NCBI RefSeq assembly: GCF_001730305.1
Contig: NZ_MIJY01000001.1
Coordinates: 248,001-312,000 of the forward strand
Direction: 5' to 3'
Length of the DNA stretch: 64,000 nucleotides
DNA from: Enterococcus termitis
GTDB lineage: Bacteria; Bacillota; Bacilli; Lactobacillales; Enterococcaceae
A model generated the notes under the pieces. It was not told the DNA's origin, ran no database searches, and saw nothing but the letters and a program-made list of their open reading frames with translations. Positions within the stretch are counted from its first letter, which is position 1. Each line of letters opens with the position of its first letter. Positions 54,113 through 63,032 of this stretch are shown here, piece by piece. The translations under genes and the position numbers were made by a program.

Positions 54113-54145
54113 TGCATCTATCATAAATGGTAGGTGCTTTTTTTT
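54113..54145 (+). terminator. Terminator of the sortase cassette
   Basis: Stem GCATCTA / TAGGTGC (one G-T pair), loop TCATAAATGG, tail TTTTTTTT. Confidence 0.78.
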
Positions 54146-54182
54146 GCGTAACGTGATAACATAGAGGCTTGGAGGGATGACA

Positions 54183-54416
54183 ATGTCTAAAAAGAATAAA
54201 GATATAGAAGTACGTATAGAAGAAAGTCAAAAAAAGATCAATGGAGAGCTCGCTACGATCAATACTTTAATGATCGGTAAAAAAGAAATCGGTCAAGTAG
54301 TATCTCAAGCATCAAAAAAGTTTGCTGTAGTTATTGATGGTCGGAATGAAGCGACTGTAAAAACGCTAGATGAAGCAATTGAATACATCATTCGTCAATG
54401 GAATTTGAACGACTAA
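54183..54416 (+). CDS. DUF2969 family protein
   Basis: A 77-residue cytosolic protein matching DUF2969: MSKKNKDIEVRIEESQKK, IGKKEIGQVV, KFAVVIDG and the C-terminal TVKTLDEAIEYIIRQWNLN. The start at 54183 is chosen for its distance from GGAGGG. Uncharacterised family common in Lactobacillales. Confidence 0.87.
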   Translation: MSKKNKDIEVRIEESQKKINGELATINTLMIGKKEIGQVVSQASKKFAVVIDGRNEATVKTLDEAIEYIIRQWNLND

Positions 54417-54446
54417 AATAAATAACAACTTTTTTTCAAAATATGC

Positions 54447-54475
54447 TTGCAATTTTCTCGGAAATTTTGTATTAT
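54447..54475 (+). promoter_or_regulatory. Promoter of the tRNA-Tyr/tRNA-Gln pair
   Basis: TTGCAA, 17-bp spacer, TATTAT, about 31 bp before tRNA-Tyr. Confidence 0.75.
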
Positions 54476-54506
54476 AACTAAGTCAGGTTTTTTACTAAAA
54501 CCTTTT

Positions 54507-54587
54507 GGAGGAATAGCGAAGTGGCTAAACGCGACGGACTGTAAATCCGTTCCTTAGGGTTCAGTGGTTCGAATCCACTTTCCTCCA
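54507..54587 (+). tRNA. tRNA-Tyr (GTA)
   Basis: An 81-nt class II tRNA with a long variable arm. Acceptor stem GGAGGAA / TTCCTCC, anticodon GTA at 54541-54543, T-arm GTGGTTCGAATCCAC. The 3' CCA is not encoded as such (the sequence continues A-TTT), so it must be added. Confidence 0.97.
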
Positions 54588-54596
54588 TTTTATTAT

Positions 54597-54668
54597 TGGG
54601 GTATCGCCAAGCGGTAAGGCAACAGACTTTGACTCTGTCATGCGTTGGTTCGAATCCAGCTACCCCAG
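54597..54668 (+). tRNA. tRNA-Gln (TTG)
   Basis: A 72-nt tRNA. Acceptor stem TGGGGTA / TACCCCA with discriminator G, anticodon TTG at 54629-54631 in the loop CTTTGAC, T-arm TTGGTTCGAATCCAG-like. No encoded CCA. Ten bp after tRNA-Tyr, same transcript. Confidence 0.97.
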
Positions 54669-54677
54669 TCTTAGCTC

Positions 54678-54704
54678 AACAACTCGATGGAGTTGTTTTT
54701 TTTT
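54678..54704 (+). terminator. Terminator of the tRNA pair
   Basis: Stem AACAACT / AGTTGTT, loop CGATGG, tail of ten T residues. Confidence 0.9.
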
Positions 54705-54783
54705 ATAAAAAATACCAGAGACATTTGTTCTCTTTTTTAGAAATATATGATAAAGTGAAAGAAACATATGAGGAGTGAATCTA

Positions 54784-54969
54784 GTGAATATCAAAGAGAA
54801 AATAACTGAAACAGCTGAAAAGATTTATGACCTAGCTAGTGAAGGGAAATACGACGTAAAAGTAAATCTCTTCTCAAAAAGAAAAAAAGGTGAAAAACCT
54901 GCTGGAATCAAAGTTGTATCGGCAAGAGATACTGCCCATACAAAAAAATGGCGTTCGAAAAATCGCTAA
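54784..54969 (+). CDS. Small basic protein of unknown function
   Basis: A 61-residue protein starting NIKEKITETAEKIYDLASEG and ending in a strongly basic tail (AHTKKWRSKNR). The GTG at 54784 lies eight bases after AGGAG; the GTG at 54775 is too close. Predicted one helix followed by a basic beta-like region (VNLFSKRKKGEKPAGIKVV). Not recognised; nucleic-acid binding is conceivable from charge alone. A strong terminator follows. Confidence 0.6.
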   Translation: MNIKEKITETAEKIYDLASEGKYDVKVNLFSKRKKGEKPAGIKVVSARDTAHTKKWRSKNR

Positions 54970-55013
54970 TCGAAGTTAGCCAAGATAAAAAGCATTTAGC
55001 TCCGAGAAACAAT

Positions 55014-55056
55014 AAAAATCCACGAAATTTGTTTTTCAAATTTTCGTGGATTTTTT
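55014..55056. terminator. Terminator between the small basic gene and tetR
   Basis: Stem AAAAATCCACGAAATTTG / CAAATTTTCGTGGATTTTT (one bulge), loop TTTTT, symmetrical A/T flanks. Confidence 0.92.
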
Positions 55057-55136
55057 GCTGTTTCCAAGTTTATTTAGAGTTCGATTTTTGTCCCAAACGG
55101 CTGTTTCGGTTGGAGGCAGAGTTCTTTTATTCCCTG

Positions 55137-55745
55137 CTATTTTTCAATTTCGATACCGAGTACAGTCAAATGTCCATTACCAACTAATTTAATAACAAGC
55201 CTTGCCAAATGGTTTGGCGACATGTCTGTGTCACTTGTGATCCACCAATGTAGCGTTCCTATAAAGATTGAAGTCATATACTCGATGATAAAATCAATTG
55301 GAACTTCGATATCATTTTCAGTGATTTTCAATTTAGAAAAGATATCCGCATATTTTTCATAAATGATCTCTGCTAATTTTTTTCGCAATAGTTCATTGGA
55401 ACTGCCGTCCATGATTGTAAGGAAAAAGTTTTTGTTCTCTTGAATATTTACATAAATATGCGTAAGAAGAAATTCAATTTGTTTCACCTTGATACGGTTA
55501 CTGACAATGATTTGTTCAGTGTCTATAACAGAAGTGAACGCATTGATGGCAAAATCGAAAATTTGTTCATAAAGGTCTTGTTTGTCTTTAAAATGGGCAT
55601 AGAAGGTTGCACGGTTGATCATTGCTTCATCTGCAATATCCTGAATCGTGATACAATCATAGCCTTTTTCATCTACTAAATGAAAGAATGCATCAATTAT
55701 CATTTTGTGTGTTCGCTTTACCCGAAGGTCAGTCTTCTTCGACAT
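55137..55745 (-). CDS. TetR/AcrR family regulator
   Basis: A 202-residue regulator: N-terminal helix-turn-helix (about 8-55; RTHKMIIDAFFHLVDEKGYDCITIQDIADEAMINRATFYAHFKDKQDLYEQI split over the two motif helices) and a ligand-binding C-terminal domain (about 70-200). It is divergent from the 1415-residue activase gene, with an inverted repeat inside the activase promoter, so it probably represses that gene. GAAAGGAA precedes the start on the minus strand. The ligand is unknown. Confidence 0.9.
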   Translation of the reverse strand: MSKKTDLRVKRTHKMIIDAFFHLVDEKGYDCITIQDIADEAMINRATFYAHFKDKQDLYEQIFDFAINAFTSVIDTEQIIVSNRIKVKQIEFLLTHIYVNIQENKNFFLTIMDGSSNELLRKKLAEIIYEKYADIFSKLKITENDIEVPIDFIIEYMTSIFIGTLHWWITSDTDMSPNHLARLVIKLVGNGHLTVLGIEIEK

Positions 55746-55821
55746 AAAAAAATTCCTTTCAAAATAATCAACAGTTTTGGGAAGTTTGTTGCTTATCTCA
55801 CAAATTGAGGTGTTTTGCTTG

Positions 55822-55890
55822 TTGCAAATAAATTAGAATCTTTCTAAAATGTACATAAGTATTATATCAGACACCTTGTAGGATAATCAA
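55822..55890. promoter_or_regulatory. Divergent tetR / activase promoters with inverted-repeat operator
   Basis: Plus strand: TTGCAA (55822-55827), 17-bp spacer, TAAAAT (55845-55850). Minus strand: TTGATT, 18-bp spacer, TATAAT (hexamers at 55885-55890 and 55861-55866). The inverted repeat TTAGAA-TCT-TTCTAA (55833-55847) sits in the plus-strand spacer and touches its -10, a natural TetR operator. Confidence 0.7.
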
Positions 55891-55938
55891 CAAAGTGTTG
55901 GGAAATAAAAAGGTACGGAGAATAAGGGGACAAAACAA

Positions 55939-58900
55939 ATGACAATAAGAGCAGGAATAGACGTTGGTTCAACAACTGTGAAATTAGTAATTATCGATGA
56001 AAAAAATCAGACAAAATTTGCGAAATATGAACGCCACTACTCTGACGTAAAAGCCGCAACTGAAAAAGTTTTGACAGAGGCAATGGATGAACTGGGTGAA
56101 CAAACGCCGATTACTATGACGATTACTGGTTCCGGAGGAATGGGTCTTGCGGATGTTTTGAATATCTCTTTTGTTCAAGAAGTCATTGCCTGCACAAGAA
56201 CGGTAGAAGAAATCATTCCAGAAACAGACGTTGCCATTGAGCTAGGCGGAGAAGATGCAAAGATCACCTTCTTTGATGGCGCATTGGAACAGCGGATGAA
56301 TGGCAGCTGTGCAGGTGGAACAGGCGCATTTATTGATCAAATGGCAGTCTTGTTGAAAACAGATGCAAATGGAGTCAACGAATTAGCTAAAAACTATCAA
56401 ACGATTTATCCTATTGCTTCAAGATGCGGTGTGTTTGCAAAGACGGACGTTCAGCCGTTGATCAACGAAGGAGCAGCCAAAGAGGATATTGCTGCGAGTA
56501 TTTTTCAGGCAGTAGTGAATCAAACGATTGCAGGATTAGCTGCTGGAAGAAAAATCAAAGGAAAAATTGCTTTTCTAGGCGGGCCGCTTTTCTTTATGTC
56601 AGAGCTTAGAAAACGATTTATTGAAACGTTGGACGTTCAGCCGGAAGATGTCATTTTCCCTGAGAATCCACAATTATTTGTAGCGATGGGAGCCGCTATT
56701 TATTCAGAAGGAGCAAAGCCCACGAGCCTAGCCGAATTGATCCATCGATTGACTAAGGGAGACCAAGAACAATTAAAACCGACGGATACACTGGAGCCAT
56801 TATTTCAAAATGAAACAGAACTTGAAACATTTAGAACCCGTCATGGTCAAGCGAAGGCAGAAGAAAAACAGTTATCAGATCATCACGGTGTTGCCTTTTT
56901 AGGGATCGACGCAGGATCTACGACAACCAAAGTCACCTTGATCGATGAAGATGGCAAGCTTTTATTTTCATTTTATGGCAATAACCAAGGTCAGCCCTTA
57001 GAAACGACGATGGAAGTATTAAAAGAGCTGTATCAGCAAATGCCGGAGGATGTTTATATCGGGAAAGCTGCAGTGACCGGTTATGGTGAGCATTTGATCA
57101 AAAATGCACTAAAAGTCGATATTGGTGAAGTCGAAACGATGGCACATTACAAAGCTGCTGATCATTTTCAACCAGGTGTTGATTTCATTTTGGATATCGG
57201 TGGTCAGGATATGAAAGCCATGACGATCAAGGATGGTGTTTTATCTTCGATCCAACTGAATGAAGCATGTTCGTCTGGCTGTGGCTCATTTATCGAAACG
57301 TTTGCCAAGTCTCTAAACTATGATGTCAAAGATTTTGCGATTGAAGCTTTGAGCTCTAAAGCACCAGTAGATCTTGGTTCACGTTGTACGGTATTTATGA
57401 ATTCAAAAGTAAAACAAGTTCAAAAAGAAGGCGCATCTGTTGGAGATATTTCAGCAGGCTTGTCTTATTCAGTAATCAAAAATGCAATTTATAAAGTAAT
57501 TAAAGTTCGCCGCCCAGAGGAACTAGGCAAGAAAATCGTGTGTCAGGGTGGTACTTTTTACAATGAAGCTGTTTTACGTGCTTTTGAAATGATTAGTGAA
57601 AGAGAAGTTGTTCGACCATCGATTGCTGGCTTGATGGGCGCATACGGTGCAGCGTTGATTGCTCTAGAAAATTACGAATTAGGTCAAGAAACAACACTTC
57701 TTGGCTTAGAAGAGTTAAACACATTTACCGCAGATAAAGAATTTACTCATTGTGGCTTGTGTGAAAATAACTGTATGATGACGGTCACGATTTTTTCAGA
57801 TGGTCGTCAGTTCGTGACAGGGAATCGCTGTGAAAGAGGCGCAAGAATCAAGGTTAAAAGAGAAGACCGCAGAGTTAATTTAGTGGATTATAAGTATCGT
57901 AAATTGTTCAAATATCGTCCATTGAAAGAAAAAGAAGCCAAGCATGGGCGTATTGGTATTCCAAGAGTATTGAATATGTATGAAAATTATCCGCTCTGGC
58001 ATACATTTTTCACGGATTTAGGTTTTCGGGTAGAATTATCGCCACGTTCAAATAAAGAACTATACGAGCAAGGAATGGAGACGATTCCGAGTGATACGGC
58101 ATGTTACCCAGCTAAAATCGCTCATGGACATATTCAAGCATTGATCGATGCACAAGTACCGATGATTTTTTACCCTGGTGTCGTTTTTGAACGGCAGGAA
58201 TCGGCTGAAGCAGACAATCATTTTAACTGTCCTATTGTTCAAAGTTATCCGGATGTGATTCGAAATAATGTTGACGATATCAGAGAGGGGAAGGTTGATT
58301 ATCGAAACCCTTTTATTAATTTAGCAGATGAAGCGTCTGTTGCAAAAGTTTTGAGTGAAACATTTGCTGATTTAGGGATTTCAGGAGAAGAAGTTACCAA
58401 AGCATTGCACCATGCTTATGAAGAGTTAGATGCTTTTAAAGAAGCGATTCGAGCTAAAGGGGAAGAAACGTTAGTTATGCTGAACCAAAAAGGCGAGAAA
58501 GGCATCGTTTTATCTGGTCGTCCGTATCATTTAGATCCAGAAATCAACCACGGAATCGCTGATGTGATTACTCAAGAAGGATTCCATGTATTGACAGAAG
58601 ATAGTATTTCTCATCTAAGTGATGTAGGAAATTTGCGTGTGGTCAATCAGTGGGTCTATCATTCTCGTTTATATGCTGCAGCTCGTGTTGTTGCAAAATC
58701 CAAAAACCTTGAATTGGTTCAGCTCAATTCATTTGGCTGTGGACTAGATGCTGTGACGACTGATCAAGTGGAAGAAATCATGGAGCAATATGGCAAAATC
58801 TACACAGTTTTGAAAATTGACGAAGGTTCTAACTTAGGGGCGATCAGGATTCGTCTGCGTTCCCTAAAAGCTGCTGTTGGTGAAAGAGAAAAAATGAATT

Positions 58901-60186
58901 TTGAACCTAAATTGCAACATGAAGAACCAGAGAAAATCGTCTTTACTAAAGAAATGAAACGAACACATACGTTACTTTTACCAATGCTAAGCCCCATTCA
59001 TCAATCAGGCTTAGTTGATGAAGCCTTAAAAGCATCAGGCTATAATGTGGTGTGTTTACCAGCAGATGACCGTGAAGCTGTGAATGTCGGTTTGAAGTAT
59101 GTCAATAATGATGCGTGTTATCCAGCAATCATTTCGATCGGTCAATTAGTCGAAGCATTGGAAAGCGGAGAATACGATCTGGATCATGTCAGTGTGATGA
59201 TGACGCAAACTGGTGGCGGTTGTCGGGCAACAAACTATATTCCGCTGCTTAGAAAAGCATTGAATGATGCAGGCTTCCCTCAAGTACCAGTTGTCTCTGT
59301 TTCAATGGGCAATAAAGGTGTAGAATCAAATCCTGGATTTAAGTTTACCTTACCGATGTTGAAGCGTGTGGCTGTCGCATTTTTATATGGAGATTTATTT
59401 GAACGCGTGGTTTACCGAACACGTCCATATGAGACTGAACCTGGCATGATCGATGCTCTTCATGATAAATGGTTGAAACAAGTGGCGAAAAATGTTCGCA
59501 ATGGCTCGTTGACTTTATTTAACCGCAACATGAAGAAAATCATCAAAGCCTTTGATGAGGTTCCGTTAAAGGATATTCAAAAGCCCAAAGTAGGCGTAGT
59601 CGGTGAGATTCTAGTTAAATATTCACCAACTGCCAATAATGACATTGTCCGTTTGTTAGAAGCAGAAGGCGCTGAAGCCGTTGTTCCGGATATTGTTGGT
59701 TTTATGAACTATTCTTTATACAATCAAATCTGGAAATATGAAAATCTCGGCATGTCAAAACAAAGTAAAAACCTCGCTCAATTTGCGATTCGAATGATTG
59801 AATATGTCGAAAAACCAATGGATAAAGCTTTGAGAAACTCAAAACGTTTTGAAGGACTTAGTTCTATCCATGAATTGGCGGAAGATGCTGGAAAGATTCT
59901 TTCCATCGGAAATCATACAGGAGAAGGTTGGTTTTTAACAGGAGAAATGATCGAGCTGTTGAAATCAGATGTAAATAATATTGTCTGTATGCAGCCTTTT
60001 GGATGCTTGCCTAATCACGTGGTTGGTAAGGGTGTAACGAAAGAATTACGACGTCAGTATCCCAAAGCCAATATAGCGCCAATTGACTATGATCCGGGTG
60101 TTTCACTGGTCAATCAGCTAAACCGAATTAGACTGATGATGGCTACCGCACACAAGATGATGGACGAAGAAAAAGTACGTTCATAA
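55939..60186 (+). CDS. Acyl-CoA dehydratase activase fusion protein (BadF/BadG ATPase x2, DUF2229, HgdB-like)
   Basis: A 1415-residue fusion related to activators of 2-hydroxyacyl-CoA dehydratases. Two BadF/BadG-type ASKHA ATPase domains (about 3-260 with [11 protein letters not shown], Cys124 in [11 protein letters not shown] and [10 protein letters not shown]; about 318-580 with [11 protein letters not shown], Cys444 in [11 protein letters not shown] and SRCTVFMNS) can each hold an iron-sulfur cluster across a dimer. Then comes a four-Cys motif ([11 protein letters not shown]...NRCERG, about 603-632), a DUF2229 domain (about 670-900), and a C-terminal HgdB/CoA-enzyme-like region (about 1010-1400, [15 protein letters not shown]). 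The substrate is unknown. A TetR gene is divergent. Confidence 0.88.
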   Translation: MTIRAGIDVGSTTVKLVIIDEKNQTKFAKYERHYSDVKAATEKVLTEAMDELGEQTPITMTITGSGGMGLADVLNISFVQEVIACTRTVEEIIPETDVAIELGGEDAKITFFDGALEQRMNGSCAGGTGAFIDQMAVLLKTDANGVNELAKNYQTIYPIASRCGVFAKTDVQPLINEGAAKEDIAASIFQAVVNQTIAGLAAGRKIKGKIAFLGGPLFFMSELRKRFIETLDVQPEDVIFPENPQLFVAMGAAIYSEGAKPTSLAELIHRLTKGDQEQLKPTDTLEPLFQNETELETFRTRHGQAKAEEKQLSDHHGVAFLGIDAGSTTTKVTLIDEDGKLLFSFYGNNQGQPLETTMEVLKELYQQMPEDVYIGKAAVTGYGEHLIKNALKVDIGEVETMAHYKAADHFQPGVDFILDIGGQDMKAMTIKDGVLSSIQLNEACSSGCGSFIETFAKSLNYDVKDFAIEALSSKAPVDLGSRCTVFMNSKVKQVQKEGASVGDISAGLSYSVIKNAIYKVIKVRRPEELGKKIVCQGGTFYNEAVLRAFEMISEREVVRPSIAGLMGAYGAALIALENYELGQETTLLGLEELNTFTADKEFTHCGLCENNCMMTVTIFSDGRQFVTGNRCERGARIKVKREDRRVNLVDYKYRKLFKYRPLKEKEAKHGRIGIPRVLNMYENYPLWHTFFTDLGFRVELSPRSNKELYEQGMETIPSDTACYPAKIAHGHIQALIDAQVPMIFYPGVVFERQESAEADNHFNCPIVQSYPDVIRNNVDDIREGKVDYRNPFINLADEASVAKVLSETFADLGISGEEVTKALHHAYEELDAFKEAIRAKGEETLVMLNQKGEKGIVLSGRPYHLDPEINHGIADVITQEGFHVLTEDSISHLSDVGNLRVVNQWVYHSRLYAAARVVAKSKNLELVQLNSFGCGLDAVTTDQVEEIMEQYGKIYTVLKIDEGSNLGAIRIRLRSLKAAVGEREKMNFEPKLQHEEPEKIVFTKEMKRTHTLLLPMLSPIHQSGLVDEALKASGYNVVCLPADDREAVNVGLKYVNNDACYPAIISIGQLVEALESGEYDLDHVSVMMTQTGGGCRATNYIPLLRKALNDAGFPQVPVVSVSMGNKGVESNPGFKFTLPMLKRVAVAFLYGDLFERVVYRTRPYETEPGMIDALHDKWLKQVAKNVRNGSLTLFNRNMKKIIKAFDEVPLKDIQKPKVGVVGEILVKYSPTANNDIVRLLEAEGAEAVVPDIVGFMNYSLYNQIWKYENLGMSKQSKNLAQFAIRMIEYVEKPMDKALRNSKRFEGLSSIHELAEDAGKILSIGNHTGEGWFLTGEMIELLKSDVNNIVCMQPFGCLPNHVVGKGVTKELRRQYPKANIAPIDYDPGVSLVNQLNRIRLMMATAHKMMDEEKVRS

Positions 60187-60269
60187 AAGGGAAGACACGT
60201 ATTTTTATTATTATATATTTGAAGACAAATGAAGTTAGGTATGATGAAGCATAAAGACTTCTTATTCTA

Positions 60270-60322
60270 GGTGGCAGAGACATAGCATTATGAGCTATAT
60301 CCTGTCACCTTTCTCATTTTTT
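60270..60322 (+). terminator. Terminator after the activase gene
   Basis: Stem GGTGGCAG / CTGTCACC (one G-T pair) with inner ATAGC / GCTAT, tail TTTCTCATTTTTT. The next 125 bp to the GntR promoter hold nothing I can support. Confidence 0.78.
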
Positions 60323-60447
60323 AGCTGGATTAACATTAAGCATCGTATCATTCAATTCTTTTTGGTCATTTTGTCTGGGATTGAAAGGACAAAGCATACC
60401 AAATGTTTGGTGAGAACCGTCGAACGACCTTATTTTAGAACTTTTAG

Positions 60448-60476
60448 TTGTTTGTAAGGTATATACCAGTTATAAT
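60448..60476 (+). promoter_or_regulatory. Promoter of the GntR gene with internal palindrome
   Basis: TTGTTT (60448-60453), 17-bp spacer, perfect TATAAT (60471-60476). The spacer contains GGTATATACC (60458-60467), a perfect palindrome of the type bound by HutC/YvoA-family regulators, suggesting autorepression. Confidence 0.7.
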
Positions 60477-60509
60477 AGATTGGAAGAAGCGAATGAGGAG
60501 GAAAATCAG

Positions 60510-61217
60510 ATGGTGTCGAGTTTACCAGTTTATATTCAAATCCACGACAAAATTAAAAATGACATAGAACACGGTGTTTGGAAGATAGGGGACAGGCTTC
60601 CATCAGAGCGTGAATTGGCAACACAATTTGGAGTAAGCAGAATGACTTTGAGACAAGCCATTCAAACGCTGGCAGATGAAGGAATCTTGGAACGGAAAAT
60701 CGGGTCAGGTACATATGTTGCCCGCAAAAAAGTTCAGGAAAAAATGACTGGAACTACAAGTTTCACAGATATCATGCTTTCACAAAATCGAGTGCCTTCC
60801 AGCCGCACGATTTCTTATTATGTAGCCAAACCAAGTTCCAGTGAGATGGAAAAATTGAACCTCACTGAAAATGAACAAATCGTTCGGATGGAGCGGGTTC
60901 GTTTTGCCGATGATTTACCTATTTGTTTTGAAGTCGCAAGCGTGCCTTATTCTTTAGTTGATCGCTATAGTAAGACAGAGATCACAAATTCTTTTTATAA
61001 GACACTAGAAGAAAAAGGCGGCAATAAAATTGGACATGCGAACCAAACGATCTCAGCAATGCAAGCCTCTGAACAAATTGCAGACTACTTAAAAATCAAA
61101 CGTGGTGATGCTATTTTACGTTTACGTCAGATCTCTTATTTTGAAGACGGCACCCCATTTGAATATGTACGAACACAATACGTCGGCAATCGTTTTGAAT
61201 TTTATTTAGAAAAATAA
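60510..61217 (+). CDS. GntR family regulator, HutC/YvoA subfamily
   Basis: A 235-residue regulator: winged helix (about 5-75; LPVYIQIHDKIKNDIEHGVWKIGDRLPSERELATQFGVSRMTLRQAI across the recognition region, KIGSGTYV wing) and a C-terminal UTRA effector domain (about 90-232; VVRMERVRF-type strand, PICFEVASVPY, DYLKIKRGDAILRLRQ, PFEYVRTQYVGNRFEF). UTRA proteins bind sugar phosphates or small acids. AGGAGGAAAATC precedes the ATG at 60510. No target operon is adjacent apart from its own promoter palindrome. Confidence 0.92.
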   Translation: MVSSLPVYIQIHDKIKNDIEHGVWKIGDRLPSERELATQFGVSRMTLRQAIQTLADEGILERKIGSGTYVARKKVQEKMTGTTSFTDIMLSQNRVPSSRTISYYVAKPSSSEMEKLNLTENEQIVRMERVRFADDLPICFEVASVPYSLVDRYSKTEITNSFYKTLEEKGGNKIGHANQTISAMQASEQIADYLKIKRGDAILRLRQISYFEDGTPFEYVRTQYVGNRFEFYLEK

Positions 61218-61279
61218 GCGAGATAGAAGTCATTGAACTTTCCTTGTGAAGGTATCAAAGATTTCTATCCCGCTTTTTA
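61215..61279. terminator. Bidirectional terminator GntR gene / queT
   Basis: Stem AAGCGAGATAGAAGTC / GATTTCTATCCCGCTT (two mismatches) with a large loop and T5 on the plus strand. Confidence 0.78.
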
Positions 61280-61783
61280 TTTAGTTAAATCTATTTTTTT
61301 ATGAATCCAGTAAATTAAAATACCGCCTACGGTCATGGATAAAAGTTCGCCTAAAGCAACCGTTAGCCAAGTATAGAAAAAAGGCAGCTGATAAAAATAA
61401 GCGAGCTGACCAGCCACAGTAAACATGGAAAAAGAGAAAATGAGGGCTGTTATTGTTAGCTTTTTGATAAGGCCTGTAACATGTTTACTTACATAGCAAG
61501 AGAAAACTAACACAATAAAGGTCGATAAGCTTCCAATAAGAACATCTACTAGCCCTAATGGAGAAGCCAAGTTGGCAATCCCTACACCCAAAGTTACCGC
61601 AAAGATATAACGCTTGTTGAATAGCGACAGGTAATTAAATAATTCAGAAAAACGAAGCTGAATGGCACCAAAACTAAAAGGGGCAAGAAAGATTGTTACA
61701 ACGATATACAATGCTGTAATCAAGGCCATTTTTGTTAAAGAGGTGGCAGACCATGGCGTTGTCTGTGTGTTTGATTTATTCAT
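61277..61783 (-). CDS. queT: Queuosine precursor transporter QueT
   Basis: A 168-residue ECF-type substrate-binding membrane protein (COG4708/QueT) that imports preQ1 or a related queuosine precursor with a shared energising module. Five or six membrane segments; family motifs ALITALYIVVTIFLAPFSFGAIQLRFSE and IANLASPLGLVDVLIGS. The start at 61783 has AAAGGAG eight bases upstream; the frame extends into the leader without support. A preQ1-II-like riboswitch precedes it. Confidence 0.92.
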   Translation of the reverse strand: MNKSNTQTTPWSATSLTKMALITALYIVVTIFLAPFSFGAIQLRFSELFNYLSLFNKRYIFAVTLGVGIANLASPLGLVDVLIGSLSTFIVLVFSCYVSKHVTGLIKKLTITALIFSFSMFTVAGQLAYFYQLPFFYTWLTVALGELLSMTVGGILIYWIHKKIDLTK

Positions 61784-61892
61784 TTGTATTCTCCTTTGTA
61801 AAGCAGAAGTAACTGCTTTAGTAGTAACTATGACCAAAGGAAGTGACAACTATTTGTTGCCAGCTGAAGTGTCATAGTGTGAATCGCTTCAC
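61784..61892 (-). promoter_or_regulatory. preQ1-II-type riboswitch of queT
   Basis: On the minus strand, 5' to 3': P1 hairpin GTGAA / TTCAC (61879-61892); P2 stem ACTATGAC (61871-61878) with GTCATAGT (61827-61834); inside the P2 loop an extra hairpin GGCAAC / GTTGTC; and TTCCTTTG (61835-61842) complementary to CAAAGGA of the ribosome binding site (61792-61798); P4 hairpin AAAGCAG / CTGCTTT (61801-61819). This is the preQ1-II plan, in which a loop pairs with the Shine-Dalgarno to block translation. The extra loop hairpin is unusual. Confidence 0.75.
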
Positions 61893-61900
61893 TGTTTTTT

Positions 61901-61929
61901 ATAGTACCGAATAAAATAATGAATGTAAA
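61901..61929 (-). promoter_or_regulatory. Promoter of queT
   Basis: Minus strand TTTACA (61924-61929), 17-bp spacer, TACTAT (61901-61906). The start would fall just 5' of the riboswitch P1 hairpin. Confidence 0.7.
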
Positions 61930-61959
61930 GAGAAAACAGAATTCAATTAAGGAAGTACA

Positions 61960-62724
61960 CTATTTTGCCAGCCAACCTCCGTCGATCGTCATTACAGTTC
62001 CGTGAATATAGTCTGCTTGCTGGCTTGCTAAAAACAGACTTAATGAGGCGACTTCTTCTGGTTTTGCCCAGCGTCCAGCAGGCGTTTCTTTTGCAACCCA
62101 TGCAGCCATTTTACCATCACCAGCAAAGTCAGCAGCGTTCATAGGCGTCTGAATAGCTCCAGGAGCAATGGCATTTGCACGAATTCCTTTGGCTACATAG
62201 TCATAATCTAATTGTTTGGTGTAACCGATAATCGCGTGTTTTGAGGCAGTGTATGCTGCACCGCCACCACCTGCCACCATTCCTGCGATCGATGCCATAT
62301 TGACGATGACGCCGCGCTGTTGTTTTAACATTTGAGGTAGAATCTGATTCGTAACAAGAAACATACCTTTTAAATTTATCGTTAACACTTGATCCCATAG
62401 ATCTTCAGTTGTCTCTAAACTCGGAGTATAGTCATCAAGAATACCGGCTGTGTTTAATAAAATATCGATCGGACCAAAATCGTTGTTCGCTGTTTGGACT
62501 GCTGAAAGAATATCTGCCTCTTTTGTAACAGTACCAATGCAACTAATGAATGTACCTGCTGATTCACTCATTCTATTTGCCGTTTCCGCTAATCCATTTG
62601 CGTTAAGGTCGAATCCTACCACGTTAGCTCCTTGATCGGCAAAGGCAACTGCTTGTGCTTGACCGATTCCAGAAGCAGCACCTGTAACGAAAATCGTTTT
62701 TCCCTTGTATTCATCAAAATGCAT
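61960..62724 (-). CDS. Short-chain dehydrogenase/reductase
   Basis: A 254-residue classical SDR. Seen: cofactor motif TGAASGIGQAQAVAFADQGA, the LLNTAGILDDY equivalent of N-N-A-G, catalytic Ser in VNMASIAGM, Tyr and Lys in YTASKHAI, and IAPGAIQTPM. An acidic residue after beta-2 (GFDLNANG) favours NAD over NADP. C-terminal MTIDGGWLAK is typical. Substrate unknown. AAGAGGAAA precedes the start on the minus strand. Confidence 0.92.
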   Translation of the reverse strand: MHFDEYKGKTIFVTGAASGIGQAQAVAFADQGANVVGFDLNANGLAETANRMSESAGTFISCIGTVTKEADILSAVQTANNDFGPIDILLNTAGILDDYTPSLETTEDLWDQVLTINLKGMFLVTNQILPQMLKQQRGVIVNMASIAGMVAGGGGAAYTASKHAIIGYTKQLDYDYVAKGIRANAIAPGAIQTPMNAADFAGDGKMAAWVAKETPAGRWAKPEEVASLSLFLASQQADYIHGTVMTIDGGWLAK

Positions 62725-62795
62725 TGAAGTTTCCTCTTTTCTATTTACTATATAAAAAAGCCAGGCAACTTATTTCAAGTGTCCCAGCAAAATGG

Positions 62796-63032
62796 TTAAT
62801 CTGTTGTTACGATTTTCCAGTCAGTTGCTAATACATCACAGGGAGTAGGAGAGAACATACTATACCCTTCATCCGATGTCTTGATCAAAAAATACGGTGT
62901 AACTTGAAGAAATGTTCCATCTGAAGTTCCAATTTCATCTCGTAATTCAATATACAATTCAAATCCGCTCCAACCAGTTCTAACAGCTTTAGCTCCTTTT
63001 TTTATCTGCGGTAATACCTCTTCAAATGTCAT
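62796..63032 (-). CDS. DUF2829 protein (Tad2-like)
   Basis: A 78-residue protein matching DUF2829: FEEVLPQIKKGAKAVRTGW at the start, YIELRD, LIKTSDEGYSMFSPTPCDVLATDWKIV at the end. Phage members of this family include Tad2, which sequesters cyclic ADP-ribose-type signals and blocks Thoeris defence. Many chromosomal copies exist without known function. The start overlaps the YigZ gene by 11 bp, so both are translated from one minus-strand mRNA. Confidence 0.85.
   Translation of the reverse strand: MTFEEVLPQIKKGAKAVRTGWSGFELYIELRDEIGTSDGTFLQVTPYFLIKTSDEGYSMFSPTPCDVLATDWKIVTTD

Noticed and set aside
60320-60450. Minus-strand frame after the activase gene (roughly 45 codons, ending NVNPAKK)
   Set aside because: It reads plausibly but has no start with a ribosome binding site and overlaps the GntR promoter; I could not match it to a family, so I do not call it a gene or pseudogene.
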